A stretch of 64,000 nucleotides of DNA from Rhizobiaceae bacterium (GTDB lineage: Bacteria > Pseudomonadota > Alphaproteobacteria > Rhizobiales > Rhizobiaceae): contig JAHBYU010000005.1 in NCBI GenBank assembly GCA_019635775.1, forward strand, positions 185,205 through 249,204, written 5' to 3'. A program made the position numbers and the translations under genes. Position 1 is the first letter of the stretch. The number at the start of each line of letters is the position of its first letter. A model generated the notes under the pieces. That model ran no database searches. It had not been told where the DNA came from and worked only from the letters and a program-made list of their open reading frames with translations. Positions 35,165 to 44,451 of the stretch are shown piece after piece.

Positions 35165-36450
35165 GTTTTGACCTGATCGTCAAGGGCGGCGTTCTGCCCG
35201 ATGGCAAGTCGGCGGATATCGGCATCAGGGGCGAGACCATCGCCGCCATCGAGCCTTCGATCGAAGCTCAGGCGGGCCGCGTTGTCGACGCTGGCGGGTG
35301 CCTCGTTTCCCCGCCGTTTGTCGATCCGCATTTCCACATGGACGCGACGCTGTCCTACGGCATCCCGCGCATCAACGTGTCGGGCACGCTTCTTGAAGGC
35401 ATTGCACTATGGGGAGAACTGAAGCCGCTGCTTACTCATGAGGCGGTGAAGGAAAGGGCGCTTGCCTATTGCGACTGGGCCGTTTCGATGGGCTTGCTTG
35501 CCATCCGTACCCACGTCGATGTTTGCGACGATCGGCTCCTTGCCGTCGAGGCACTGCTGGAGGTGAAGAAGGAGATAGCACCCTACATCGACCTTCAACT
35601 CGTCGCCTTCCCGCAGGACGGCCTCTACCGGTCGCCCACCGCTCGCGAAAACACGATCCGTGCGCTCGATATTGGCGTCGACATTGTCGGCGGCATTCCG
35701 CATTTCGAGCGCACGATGGCCGATGGTACGCGTTCGGTTACGGAACTTTGCGAGATCGCGGCCGAACGCGGCCTGATGGTCGACATGCATTGCGACGAGA
35801 CGGACGATCCGCTATCGCGCCACATCGAACAGCTCGCCTATCAGACGCAGCGCCTTGGACTTGCCGGCAGGGTTGCCGGCTCGCATCTGACCTCCATGCA
35901 TTCGATGGACAATTACTACGTTTCCAAGCTTCTGCCGCTGATCGCGGAAGCCGGAGTTTCGGCGATCCCCAACCCACTGATCAACATCATGCTGCAGGGG
36001 CGCCATGACACCTATCCAAAGCGCCGCGGCATGACCCGCGTCCGGGAGATGATCGCGCAGGGCATCCGTGTCGGTTTCGGTCAGGATTGCTGCATGGATC
36101 CCTGGTACTCGCTCGGCACGGCCGACATGCTGGATGTCGCGTTCATGGGCCTGCACGTGGCGCAGATGTCCTCGCCGGCCGATATGGCGCGTTGCTTCGA
36201 CATGGTGACGAACGTCAATGCCGCGATCATGGGGCTGGAGCATCTCGGCCTGACGGTCGGCAAGCGCGCGAGCCTCGTTGTGCTGGATGCCGGCAATCCC
36301 GTCGAGGCGCTCAGGCTGCGCGCAGAGCGGCTCTGCGTCGTCTCGCGCGGCAAGGTGGTGGCCGAGCGCCCCAAGCGCGAAACGAAGTTGGCCCTTCCCG
36401 GCCGACCGGAGACCGTGAGCCGACGGCACAGGCCAGCAGGCGCAGCCTGA
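35161..36450 (+). CDS. Cytosine-deaminase-family amidohydrolase
   Basis: This 429-residue TIM-barrel metal enzyme of the COG0402/CodA branch is the last gene of the BMP uptake operon, so it should deaminate the imported base. Metal and catalytic residues match E. coli CodA: His57 and His59 (PHFHMD), His210 and Glu213 (MHCDET), His242 (GSHLTSMHS) and Asp309. Gln152 (AFPQDG) matches the base-binding glutamine. The residue after the metal Asp is Cys310 (GQDCCMDPW), where CodA has Asp314, and CodA His312 is Gln308. Substrate preference may therefore differ from cytosine. Alternatives are isoguanine, a pterin or an aminotriazine. Confidence 0.85.
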   Translation: MSFDLIVKGGVLPDGKSADIGIRGETIAAIEPSIEAQAGRVVDAGGCLVSPPFVDPHFHMDATLSYGIPRINVSGTLLEGIALWGELKPLLTHEAVKERALAYCDWAVSMGLLAIRTHVDVCDDRLLAVEALLEVKKEIAPYIDLQLVAFPQDGLYRSPTARENTIRALDIGVDIVGGIPHFERTMADGTRSVTELCEIAAERGLMVDMHCDETDDPLSRHIEQLAYQTQRLGLAGRVAGSHLTSMHSMDNYYVSKLLPLIAEAGVSAIPNPLINIMLQGRHDTYPKRRGMTRVREMIAQGIRVGFGQDCCMDPWYSLGTADMLDVAFMGLHVAQMSSPADMARCFDMVTNVNAAIMGLEHLGLTVGKRASLVVLDAGNPVEALRLRAERLCVVSRGKVVAERPKRETKLALPGRPETVSRRHRPAGAA

Positions 36451-36466
36451 TCGCGTATGGCTCGTG

Positions 36467-37099
36467 CTAGCCGGGGTTGGCAGGCTGCGCCACAAGCCCT
36501 GTGCCCGCTGACGGATCGTAGTCGAGCGGAACATCCTCGTCGAAATTGACGGGGGCCTGCTGGAAGGCACGGGTGTATTGTCGGTTCCCGATGACCACGC
36601 CGCCTTCCTCCGGAATGAGCATGGTACGCTGCGTGCCGTCATTACAGCTCATGATGGCCTGCGCATCGCCGCCGGGCCAATGGATCATGCGGCAGTTGAG
36701 CTCGCGGAACCAGTTCCTGTCGGTGTCCTCGAAGGACAGCAGGAATGCGCCCTTGCCGGTTCGCGCAACGACGTCGCCATTCGGTGAGCTCCAGGCGTAT
36801 TGCAGAGGCTCCGGAAGCTGGTCGCTGTAGGTCCATGAGCGGACGACAAGTGGTGGCTGGTAGCCGTTGGTCAGCGCCACGCGATACCAGGTCATAGCCG
36901 TCGCATATTCAGGCGGGATTCGCGCAGAGATTGCATCGTCGGGACCGGGCCCGGTCACCAGCGGTGATTTTGCGGTAAGAGCGTAGCGAAAGGGCGCTTT
37001 CTGCGGCACCGGGAATTCGCCAGTCGAATCGAATCCGAAGGCCTGCCCGCAGAATGCAGACGCGACAAACGCAACAGCGAAGACCAACAAGCGTTTCAT
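36467..37099 (-). CDS. Putative exported protein of unknown function
   Basis: This 210-residue protein starts at 37099 with a signal peptide (MKRLLVFAVAFVASAFCGQAFG), giving a periplasmic mature protein of about 187 residues. The frame opens 26 codons earlier, but that part is not signal-like. It has two cysteines in the mature part (ELNCRMI and IMSCNDG), which could form a disulfide. I do not recognise the family. It converges with the deaminase gene, 16 bases apart. Confidence 0.65.
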   Translation of the reverse strand: MKRLLVFAVAFVASAFCGQAFGFDSTGEFPVPQKAPFRYALTAKSPLVTGPGPDDAISARIPPEYATAMTWYRVALTNGYQPPLVVRSWTYSDQLPEPLQYAWSSPNGDVVARTGKGAFLLSFEDTDRNWFRELNCRMIHWPGGDAQAIMSCNDGTQRTMLIPEEGGVVIGNRQYTRAFQQAPVNFDEDVPLDYDPSAGTGLVAQPANPG

Positions 37100-37361
37100 G
37101 GCAGCCGCAACATACCATCGAGTCGGCTGACGGTGAACCGGCAAGGCTCTGAAACTTAATTTTTGATTAAAATCCACGTTTGGTACGGCTTAAAGACCGA
37201 GCCTCGAAAGACCGTTTGACCGCAGTGTTTCTCCGCAGGCTGGAGAAACGAGGCTTAGGCTCTATCCTCCGGGATCAGTGGCACAAGCCGGCTGGCGTTT
37301 TACCTGTCGCCAGAGCGTCTCAATCCGTCTAACAACCGCTGCGGAGGACGCAGCGAGCAAA

Positions 37362-38273
37362 ATGGACTTTTTCCGCAACCCGCGAAATCCCGTGTTGCTG
37401 GGCGTACTGCTTATGCTGTTCGGGGACTTCATGTTCGCGCTGAACGACGCGATGGGCAAATGGCTCGTCGCGACCCTTGCCGTCGGGCAGGTTCTGGCGG
37501 TCCGTTCTGTCGGGGCGTTCCTCGTTCTCGGTCCATTGATCGCGCGGCAGGGCCCGCGTGCGCTTTTTGCCGTTGAAAGGCCTTGGCTTCAGGCTGCTCG
37601 AGCGCTGATCACTGCCCTCGAAACGGCGATTTTCTACGCATCGGTGTTCTTCCTGCCTCTTGCGGACGTTTTCAGCTTCTATATGGCTGGCCCGATCTAC
37701 GTTGCGGCGCTGTCGCACATCTTCCTTGGCGAACGTGTTGGCTGGCGTCGCTGGGTGGCGATCCTGATCGGCTTCTGTGGTGTGCTTGTCATGCTGGAGC
37801 CTTCGGGAGACTTTTCGATCGCCACGGCGCTTGCGATTACCGGCAGCTTGCTCTTTGCCTTCACGATCATACTCGGGCGGATGTTGCGGGGCACCAGCGA
37901 TACCACGCTGGTGACCTGGCAGACGGTGACGTCGCTTGCACTTGGCATCGGCATACTTCTTCTTCTCGATGACTGGCGATCGCCCACGACGATTGAATGG
38001 GGCGGCATGTTGCTGCTTGGCATAGTGTCCTGCGCCGCGCACCTGCTGATCGTAAGGGCGCTGAAGCTCGCCCCGGCAGCACTGCTCGCACCGATGCACT
38101 ACACGCTTCTTCTGTGGGCCGTCATCCTCGGATGGCTCTTCTTCAATGAGGTGCCATCGACTCAGATGCTCATCGGCGCTGTCATCGTCGTACTCGCCGG
38201 CCTGTTCATATTTCACCGCCAGAAGGTGGTGGCGACCGTTCCGCCCGAGAATGTTCCGAAGGGCGTGAACTGA
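37362..38273 (+). CDS. EamA/DMT-family transporter
   Basis: This 303-residue inner-membrane protein has ten predicted helices in two EamA repeats, the first covering LLMLFGDFMFALNDAMGKW. The family includes exporters of amino acids, nucleosides and other metabolites. A GTG at 37278 would lengthen it by 28 residues; the ATG at 37362 gives the expected short N-terminus, though GGAGGA sits 13 bases ahead. It converges with a choline-kinase-like gene 5 bases away. Confidence 0.85.
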   Translation: MDFFRNPRNPVLLGVLLMLFGDFMFALNDAMGKWLVATLAVGQVLAVRSVGAFLVLGPLIARQGPRALFAVERPWLQAARALITALETAIFYASVFFLPLADVFSFYMAGPIYVAALSHIFLGERVGWRRWVAILIGFCGVLVMLEPSGDFSIATALAITGSLLFAFTIILGRMLRGTSDTTLVTWQTVTSLALGIGILLLLDDWRSPTTIEWGGMLLLGIVSCAAHLLIVRALKLAPAALLAPMHYTLLLWAVILGWLFFNEVPSTQMLIGAVIVVLAGLFIFHRQKVVATVPPENVPKGVN

Positions 38274-38278
38274 GCCGG

Positions 38279-39184
38279 TCAGCCCCTTCGCACTGCATCG
38301 ACATGCCTTGCGAATTCCGCGCCCTGCATCAGCTTGCGGCAGCGCGCGAAACGGCCGTCCGCATAGGCGCGAAAATCGTCTGCGGGATTCTCGTTGGCAA
38401 GCTGTATCAGCCCCCAGAGTGTCCAGAGCAGGTCGCACATCGCCTTGTAGATGACGATGCGGCCACGCTCGGCAGCCCGGGGCTCGCCGCCAAAATATGC
38501 GCGGATCATCTCCTCTTCCTGCCGCTCGCCGAACTTGCCTTCCACGGCTAGGTCGCCGAGGTCCCACATCGGGTCATTCATGCCCGAATATTCCCAGTCG
38601 ACGATCCACATGCGCTCGCCGGTGTCCAGGAAGTTCTCGCACAGCGGATCGCAATGGCAGGCGACCAGCGGTGCGGGATGCAGCGAAAGCGCGGTCCTGA
38701 TGTCCTCGGCTTCACGAAGAACGTCGTTGTAGCCCTTGGGCAGAGCGACGTCCTTTGTGGAAAGCACCTTCAGATAGTCGTCGATCATCGCAAAGAGATA
38801 GAAGCGGAAGGGGAAAACCGCGCCTGAGGTGTGCAGCTTCCGGAAAGCCTCGCCGGCGCGCGCGGGCGCGCCCTCGTTCAGCTTGAATGCAGCCGGCGAC
38901 ATGGTCTGCGCGCCCTCTATGAAGCGCGTCACCATCACGCCCTTTTTATCGAAATGCAGGACTTCGGGACTGACCACGGCCCTGGCGGCCTCGCGCGCGG
39001 CGACTGCCTCGTTTGCGCGATTGATGTATTCCTCGGTGCCCTTTCCAGGCACCCGCAGGCAATACTCGCCGACCTGAAACACCAGGTTGGACAGCCCGCC
39101 GAGCCTGACGATCGGTCCATCGAAATCCCGCAGGAACGGCACCTCGGCCATCGCGTTGCGTGCCAGCACCAGTTCACCGCTCAT
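38279..39184 (-). CDS. Choline/ethanolamine-kinase-like phosphotransferase
   Basis: This 301-residue protein has the aminoglycoside/choline-kinase fold. The catalytic loop is HCDPLCENFL and the metal-binding motif is VDWEYSGMNDP, with the Asp-Trp/Phe-Glu-Tyr pattern of choline kinases. The N-lobe has RLGGLSNLVFQV. GAGGGATCGTT precedes the ATG. It is clearly related to the second phosphotransferase at 42429-43319; both share GGLSN, MVT-FI, NFLD-GE and the W/F-EY motif. It likely phosphorylates a small amino alcohol. Confidence 0.82.
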   Translation of the reverse strand: MSGELVLARNAMAEVPFLRDFDGPIVRLGGLSNLVFQVGEYCLRVPGKGTEEYINRANEAVAAREAARAVVSPEVLHFDKKGVMVTRFIEGAQTMSPAAFKLNEGAPARAGEAFRKLHTSGAVFPFRFYLFAMIDDYLKVLSTKDVALPKGYNDVLREAEDIRTALSLHPAPLVACHCDPLCENFLDTGERMWIVDWEYSGMNDPMWDLGDLAVEGKFGERQEEEMIRAYFGGEPRAAERGRIVIYKAMCDLLWTLWGLIQLANENPADDFRAYADGRFARCRKLMQGAEFARHVDAVRRG

Positions 39185-39277
39185 AACGATCCCTCACGGT
39201 TCTTTTTTGCGTGGACCGTTCCACAGATTCGATCCCTTGGCTATGATCGAAGTGGCACAGAAGAGCAGGCATACTCA

Positions 39278-39910
39278 ATGGCTGATGGAAAGCACGGCGG
39301 CGTACTTGGCGCGGTCTACGAAGCGAAAGGCGCTGAAGAAGTCGCCGCGCTCTATGATCGCTGGTCGGAAAGTTACGACCACGAGATGGCGATCGCGGGC
39401 TATCGTCATCCCTCGATCTGCCTTGCGCTCCTGGCGCGACATCTGCCTCGTGGTGCGGCGCCGTTGCTGGACGCGGGAGCAGGCACCGGGCTCATCGGAG
39501 AGTGGCTCGGTATAATGGGCTACCCGCATGTCGAGGCGCTTGATATCTCTCAGGGCATGCTGGCCAAGGCCGCGCAGAAGGGCGCCTACAAGGCGTTCCA
39601 CAGGCTGGCGCTCGGCGGCCCGCTGCCATTCGACGATGGGTTTTTCGCCGGGATCGTCTCGGCTGGCGTGTTCACGTCGGGCCATGTCGGCGTCGAGGGA
39701 CTGGGCGAACTGATTCGCATCTGCCGTCCAGGCGGCGTCATCGTGCTTACGGTGAAGAACACGCTCTGGGACGGTGGTTTCGCATCACGCATCGCCGAGC
39801 TGGAAGGGCAGGGGACGATCAGCCGCGTCGAGGAAACGGCCCCCTACGTCTCCATGCCGGCCGAGGGTGGCACTGTGCCGAGCAGGGCTGTCGTCTTGAG
39901 ACGTCTTTAG
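39278..39910 (+). CDS. Class I SAM-dependent methyltransferase
   Basis: This 210-residue Rossmann-fold enzyme has motif I LLDAGAGTGLIGEWL near residues 65-79 and the acidic strand-2 end VEALDIS. The open frame extends far upstream, but the ATG at 39278 has AGAGCAGG ahead and gives MADGKHGGVLGAVYEAKG. Its placement among choline-kinase-like and methylamine-oxidising genes suggests an amine substrate, by inference only. Confidence 0.82.
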   Translation: MADGKHGGVLGAVYEAKGAEEVAALYDRWSESYDHEMAIAGYRHPSICLALLARHLPRGAAPLLDAGAGTGLIGEWLGIMGYPHVEALDISQGMLAKAAQKGAYKAFHRLALGGPLPFDDGFFAGIVSAGVFTSGHVGVEGLGELIRICRPGGVIVLTVKNTLWDGGFASRIAELEGQGTISRVEETAPYVSMPAEGGTVPSRAVVLRRL

Positions 39911-39945
39911 GACCGTACCGAAAAGGTTTTTTAGTGAAGGCTTCT

Positions 39946-39969
39946 GGTGGCCGCTGAACTGCGGCCACC
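39946..39969. repeat. Inverted repeat between convergent genes
   Basis: The nine-base arms GGTGGCCGC and GCGGCCACC enclose a six-base loop. They lie between the methyltransferase and the dimethylglycine-dehydrogenase-like gene. A hairpin could terminate or stabilise both transcripts. There is no T-run right after it on either strand, so rho-independent action is uncertain. Confidence 0.5.
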
Positions 39970-39978
39970 GCCCGCCCG

Positions 39979-42432
39979 TCATGCCTTAACCCGTGCCGCT
40001 GCTTGATCGTACATGGGCTCGAGCCAGAGGCTGGCTGGCGCGCGCTCCATCGCTACCACGAGTTCATATTCGCCCATTGTGAGGAAGTCGTCGGTCACGC
40101 CGTCAGGGTTGCGGACATAGCCGTAGCCGATGTTGCGGCCGATGGTGTACCCGTAGCCGCCTGACGTCAGATAACCCACCGGCTCGCCGTTGCGCAGGAT
40201 TGTCTCGCGGCCGAGCAGCACGACTTTGGGATCGTCGACGGCGAAGCCGACGAGCCGCTTCGTCGGCTGCTCGCCCGCGACCTTCTCCAGCGCGCGCCGG
40301 CCGAGGAAGTCGACATTCTTGCGAAGCTTCACCGCCCAGCCGAGCCCGGCTTCGACGGGCGTGTCGTTCGGCGTTATGTCCGACCCCCAAGCGCGATAAC
40401 CTTTCTCCAGCCTGAGCGATTCGATTGCGCGATATCCCACGGGTCGGATGCCGTAGTGCTTCCCGGCCTCCATCAGCGCGTCGAAGACCTCCCCCGTTGC
40501 ATCTATCGGAACATGCAGTTCCCAGCCCAACTCCCCGACATAGGTGATGCGCAGGGCACGGACGGGATGGCCTGCAATCGCGATCTCGCGCACATGGCCG
40601 AAAGGGAAGGCCGCGTTTGAAACATCGGCGTCTGTCACTGCCTCTAGCACGCGTCGCGCATCCGGCCCCATGAGGGACAGCGTTCCGAAAGCTTCCGTGA
40701 CATCGGTGAGCGTCGCTTTACTGCCTTCGCCGATGTGATCCTCGATCCAGCCGAAGTCATGCGCGCGGAACCCGGTTCCGGTGACGATGTAGAACTTGTC
40801 GTCGGCCAGCCGCGCTACCGTCAGGTCGGCCTCTATGCCTCCGCGGCTGTTCAGCAGCTGCGTATACGTCAGTCGCCCGGCGGGCTTGGAGACGTCGTTG
40901 GCGCAGATCCAGTCGAGCGCCTTCTGCGCATCGGGGCCGGTCAACTCGAATTTTGCAAATGAGGACTGATCGAAGATGCCGACCTTTTCGCGGACATGCC
41001 GATGCTCTTGGCCAACGGCGTCGAACCAGTTCTGCCGTCCCATCGAGTAGACGTCCCGCGGCTCCACGCCGTCGGGCGCGAACCAGTTCGGCCGCTCCCA
41101 TCCGAGCTTGGAGCCAAAAACGGCACGATGTTGTCCAAGGCGCTTGTAAAGCGGCGAAACGATGCGTGGTCTGCCGCTCTCATATTCCTCGTGCGGGAAT
41201 CCGATCGTGTAGTGCTTGCCATAAGCCTCAAGCGTGCGGTCGTTCACCCATTGCCGGTCGCGATGCAGGTCGGAGAAGCGGCGAATGTCCACGGTCCAGA
41301 GATCGAGAGGCGCTTCCCCGTCGACAACCCACTGCGCAAGCACCCAGCCGGCCCCGCCCCCTGATGCGATGCCGAATGCGTTGAATCCTGCTCCGACGAA
41401 CATGTTCTTGCACTCGTTGGCCGAGCCCAGGATGAAATTGCCGTCCGGGGTAAAGCTTTCCGGCCCGTTTATCATCTGCTTGACGCCGGCATGTTCGAGC
41501 GCCGGCACGCGCGCAATGGCCTGCGTCATATGTTGTTCGAAATGGTCGTAGTCATCGTCGAACAGCCGGAACTCCCACTCGTCCGGGACATCGCCTCCCG
41601 GCAGCCCGGTTTCCCACGATTGAGGGTTTGGCTCGTAGCCGCCCATCACGAGGCCGCCGACTTCCTCCTTGAAATAGGTGCGACGGTCGGGATCGCGGAT
41701 GGTTGGCGCATCAGGCGAGAGCCCCTCAATCCTCTCGGTGATGATATACTGGTGCTTCACCGGTTGCAGTGGCACGTTGATACCGGCCATCGCGCCGATC
41801 TGGCGCGCCCATTGACCGGCGCAGTTGACGACCTTGTCGCAGGTTATGTCACCCTCGCTGGTCCTCACCTTGACGATGCGTCCGTCCTTCATTTCGAAGC
41901 CGGTGACACGGACACCCTCGAAGATTTTCGCGCCATGCATCCGCGCGCCCTTGGCGAGCGACTGGGTGATGTCGGAAGGGCTTGCCTGTCCGTCGGTAGG
42001 GAGCCAGGAAGCGCCGAAGAGGTCGGAGACATCCATCAGCGGCCACATCTTTTTCACCTCGGCCGGCGAGATGAGTTGCATGTCCAGCCCGAAGCTTTTT
42101 GCGGTTGTCGCCAGCCGACGGAATTCGGTCCATCTGTCCTGGTTCGTAGCCAGGCGCAGACAGCCGGTCATCTTCCAGCCGGTTGCCAGTCCGGTCTCTG
42201 CTTCCAGCCCCTTGTAGAGATCCACCGAATATTTGAGCACGCGGGTGATGGAGGCTGACGAGCGCAACTGCCCGACCAGTCCGGCCGCATGCCATGTGGA
42301 CCCGGACGTGAGCTTGCCCTGTTCTAGCAGTATGACGTCCGCCTTGTGGTCGCGGGCAAGGTGGTAGGCAGTGGAGCAGCCGATGATGCCGCCGCCGATG
42401 ACGACGATGGCCGCGTGACCTGGCAAACTCAT
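39979..42432 (-). CDS. Dimethylglycine/sarcosine dehydrogenase-like FAD enzyme with GcvT domain
   Basis: This 817-residue enzyme has an N-terminal DAO-type FAD domain (VIGGGIIGCSTAYHLA at about 9-24), the covalent-flavin histidine motif GSTWHAAGL, and from about residue 430 an aminomethyltransferase (GcvT-like) folate-binding domain. Such proteins demethylate dimethylglycine, sarcosine or similar N-methyl amines and pass the carbon to tetrahydrofolate. The frame opens at 42588, but the ATG at 42432 fits the FAD domain and overlaps the upstream phosphotransferase stop by 4 bases. The exact methylamine is unknown. Confidence 0.88.
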   Translation of the reverse strand: MSLPGHAAIVVIGGGIIGCSTAYHLARDHKADVILLEQGKLTSGSTWHAAGLVGQLRSSASITRVLKYSVDLYKGLEAETGLATGWKMTGCLRLATNQDRWTEFRRLATTAKSFGLDMQLISPAEVKKMWPLMDVSDLFGASWLPTDGQASPSDITQSLAKGARMHGAKIFEGVRVTGFEMKDGRIVKVRTSEGDITCDKVVNCAGQWARQIGAMAGINVPLQPVKHQYIITERIEGLSPDAPTIRDPDRRTYFKEEVGGLVMGGYEPNPQSWETGLPGGDVPDEWEFRLFDDDYDHFEQHMTQAIARVPALEHAGVKQMINGPESFTPDGNFILGSANECKNMFVGAGFNAFGIASGGGAGWVLAQWVVDGEAPLDLWTVDIRRFSDLHRDRQWVNDRTLEAYGKHYTIGFPHEEYESGRPRIVSPLYKRLGQHRAVFGSKLGWERPNWFAPDGVEPRDVYSMGRQNWFDAVGQEHRHVREKVGIFDQSSFAKFELTGPDAQKALDWICANDVSKPAGRLTYTQLLNSRGGIEADLTVARLADDKFYIVTGTGFRAHDFGWIEDHIGEGSKATLTDVTEAFGTLSLMGPDARRVLEAVTDADVSNAAFPFGHVREIAIAGHPVRALRITYVGELGWELHVPIDATGEVFDALMEAGKHYGIRPVGYRAIESLRLEKGYRAWGSDITPNDTPVEAGLGWAVKLRKNVDFLGRRALEKVAGEQPTKRLVGFAVDDPKVVLLGRETILRNGEPVGYLTSGGYGYTIGRNIGYGYVRNPDGVTDDFLTMGEYELVVAMERAPASLWLEPMYDQAAARVKA

Positions 42433-43319
42433 GATGGAAACTTTCCGTATATGGACTGATAGGCGTCTAGCGACGCTTCCAGACGCGTGAGGTTTTCGGC
42501 TGTATAGGCGACGTAGTCTGCGCCGGGGGCGGAGAGGTGAAGTTCCGAGACCATGCTCCACATCGTCTCGCGCAGCAGCGAGGCGCATTGCATGGCGGCA
42601 TGCGAACGCTTCAGGTCATCATCGGGCTTGCGGCCGAAATACTCGGCCAGCATTTCTTCGGACTCCTCCGGCGACATTTCGGCGTTGGAGGCGGCTCCCG
42701 CCAGGTCGAACATGGCCGTATTGAAGCCGGCATATTCGAAATCGATGAGCCAGAGTTTCTCTCCGTCGTCGAGAAAGTTCGCGGGCAGGAGATCGTTGTG
42801 GCCGAACACGATCGGCAATGGCTGTTGCACTGCTTCGAGCGCGTCGTTGAGGGCCAGGAAGTGCGGAAGGCGGTCGGCCATTCGGCTCTGCCCCTTCTGA
42901 AGTGTTCGCGCATAGTCCCGGTTCACATGGAACACCCAGAACATGAAGCCGGCGCCCGATACATAGGCCGGCATCGTTTTGTGGAAATCGCGCATCAGTC
43001 GCGCGATCCGCAGGCGGTTGGCCCGAACGTCTTCGGCGCCGTAGGTCTTTGCGCCGATGAAGGCGGTGACCATCATTCCCGGTTGCGCGTATTCTACCTT
43101 CGGCGCGAAACCTGCTTCGGCAGCGGCTCGCGCCGCCATCAGTTCCCGCTCGCGAAAGACGTGATGGAAGGGAAAGTCCTTGCCGAAGCGCACGACATGC
43201 CTGCCGTTGGAGTCCGTAACCAGATAGCTCTCGTTGCTTAGACCGCCTTTCAGCGGTTCGACCGCGATGGCGCCGTTCCACAGCGGCAGAGCGCGCAGGC
43301 GAAATTCGATACGGTTCAT
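42429..43319 (-). CDS. Choline/ethanolamine-kinase-like phosphotransferase
   Basis: This 296-residue member of the choline-kinase-like branch of the APH fold has catalytic loop FGHNDLLPANFL and metal site LIDFEYAGFNT. It has the canonical HxDxxxxN pattern (His-Asn-Asp, then Asn), closer to true kinases than the paralogue at 38279. It is translationally coupled (ATGA) to the dimethylglycine-dehydrogenase-like gene, so the kinase and the demethylase probably serve one pathway of choline-like compounds. Confidence 0.83.
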   Translation of the reverse strand: MNRIEFRLRALPLWNGAIAVEPLKGGLSNESYLVTDSNGRHVVRFGKDFPFHHVFRERELMAARAAAEAGFAPKVEYAQPGMMVTAFIGAKTYGAEDVRANRLRIARLMRDFHKTMPAYVSGAGFMFWVFHVNRDYARTLQKGQSRMADRLPHFLALNDALEAVQQPLPIVFGHNDLLPANFLDDGEKLWLIDFEYAGFNTAMFDLAGAASNAEMSPEESEEMLAEYFGRKPDDDLKRSHAAMQCASLLRETMWSMVSELHLSAPGADYVAYTAENLTRLEASLDAYQSIYGKFPS

Positions 43320-43676
43320 GCGCCGGGTTTCACAACGATCATGAAGTTGTCGATCAGTGCACGCACATCAGTTTCCGAACAGAAGGGTGGCCGGTCGGTG
43401 GCTGGAAAACCACGCCCGACGCTGCCGCATTGGATCGACAATTTCCGATCCGAGCCGTGCGGTGTCAACGCCAAATGACGGAATTTCTCTGTTTTTTGAC
43501 TGATTGATTGTTATCGTATGGAAGTTACGGGTCAAAGCGGGCAAATAAGACTTGACGTTTGGTGATGCGTCTTCGGTAAAATTGGACGACGCTCGCCGAC
43601 GAAATGCGATATGTAGGTGCCGATGGGAGGATGGACTTTGGCATTTTTGGTGACCGGAAGCTGACCTGGAAGGCCC
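43320..43676. other. Divergent promoter region, kinase-demethylase operon and DeoR gene
   Basis: These 357 bases lie between the leftward phosphotransferase operon and the rightward DeoR-family gene. The AT-rich core at about 43480-43585 is the likely promoter zone. On the plus strand TTGACG (43552-43557) and TAAAAT (43577-43582) resemble -35/-10 boxes, but the spacer is 19 bases. No gene is supported. Confidence 0.35.
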
Positions 43677-44444
43677 ATGAAACACTCGAAACGGCATGGA
43701 GAGATCCTGAAGCTCATTCAGGAAGAGGGAACCATGACGATTACGCGCCTGGCAGAAAAGCTGGGCGTGTCGCTTGAGACCGTGCGCCGTGACGTCAAGC
43801 CGCTCGCAAGGGATGGCTCAATTCTTAAGATGCACGGGGCGATCGGTTTGCCGTCCGTGGTTGGCGAAGCGCCGTTCGAGAGGCGCATGCGTGAACAGTC
43901 TGACGCCAAGCGCGCGATAGCCAGGCTGGTTGCAGCTACGATCCGCGATGGCGACTCGGTCATGCTCGACACCGGAACGACCACCAGTTTCCTGGCGCGC
44001 GAACTGCTTGGCCACAGGCGCCTGACCGTTGTGACCAACTCGTCTGACATCGCACGTACGCTGGCGACCGTGAACGGAAACAAGGTGTACATGGCGGGCG
44101 GCGAACTGCGCAGCGATTCCGGCGCGGCCTTCGGCGTATCCGCAATGGAGTTCGTCAGCCGGTTCAGCGTCAACCATGCTGTCATCACTGCCGGCGCCAT
44201 CGACGTTCAGCGCGGCGTCATGGACTACGTACTCGAGGAGGCCGAGTTTGCGCGCGTCGTCCTGACCAGAGGCACGCGTCGCGTCGTCGTGACCGACCAC
44301 ACCAAATTTGGCAAGCAGGGCCTCGTGCAGGTCTGTGGCTTTGCGGATTTCGATGAACTGGCAACCGACCTCAACCCGCCCGACGACATCGCGAACGCTC
44401 TCGAGAATGCAAATGCCGTCCTTCGGGTGGCGCACGCCCGCTAG
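43677..44444 (+). CDS. DeoR/GlpR-family transcriptional regulator
   Basis: This 255-residue protein has an N-terminal DeoR helix-turn-helix (ILKLIQEEGTMTITRLAEKL, then SLETVRRDVKPLA) and a sugar-phosphate-sensing domain of the ribose-isomerase-like fold (DTGTTTSFLARELL). It probably represses genes for a phosphorylated metabolite. The divergent kinase/demethylase operon is the most likely target, since phospho-choline-like products would be made there. GGAAGG precedes the ATG. Confidence 0.87.
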   Translation: MKHSKRHGEILKLIQEEGTMTITRLAEKLGVSLETVRRDVKPLARDGSILKMHGAIGLPSVVGEAPFERRMREQSDAKRAIARLVAATIRDGDSVMLDTGTTTSFLARELLGHRRLTVVTNSSDIARTLATVNGNKVYMAGGELRSDSGAAFGVSAMEFVSRFSVNHAVITAGAIDVQRGVMDYVLEEAEFARVVLTRGTRRVVVTDHTKFGKQGLVQVCGFADFDELATDLNPPDDIANALENANAVLRVAHAR

Positions 44445-44451
44445 CTTCCTG

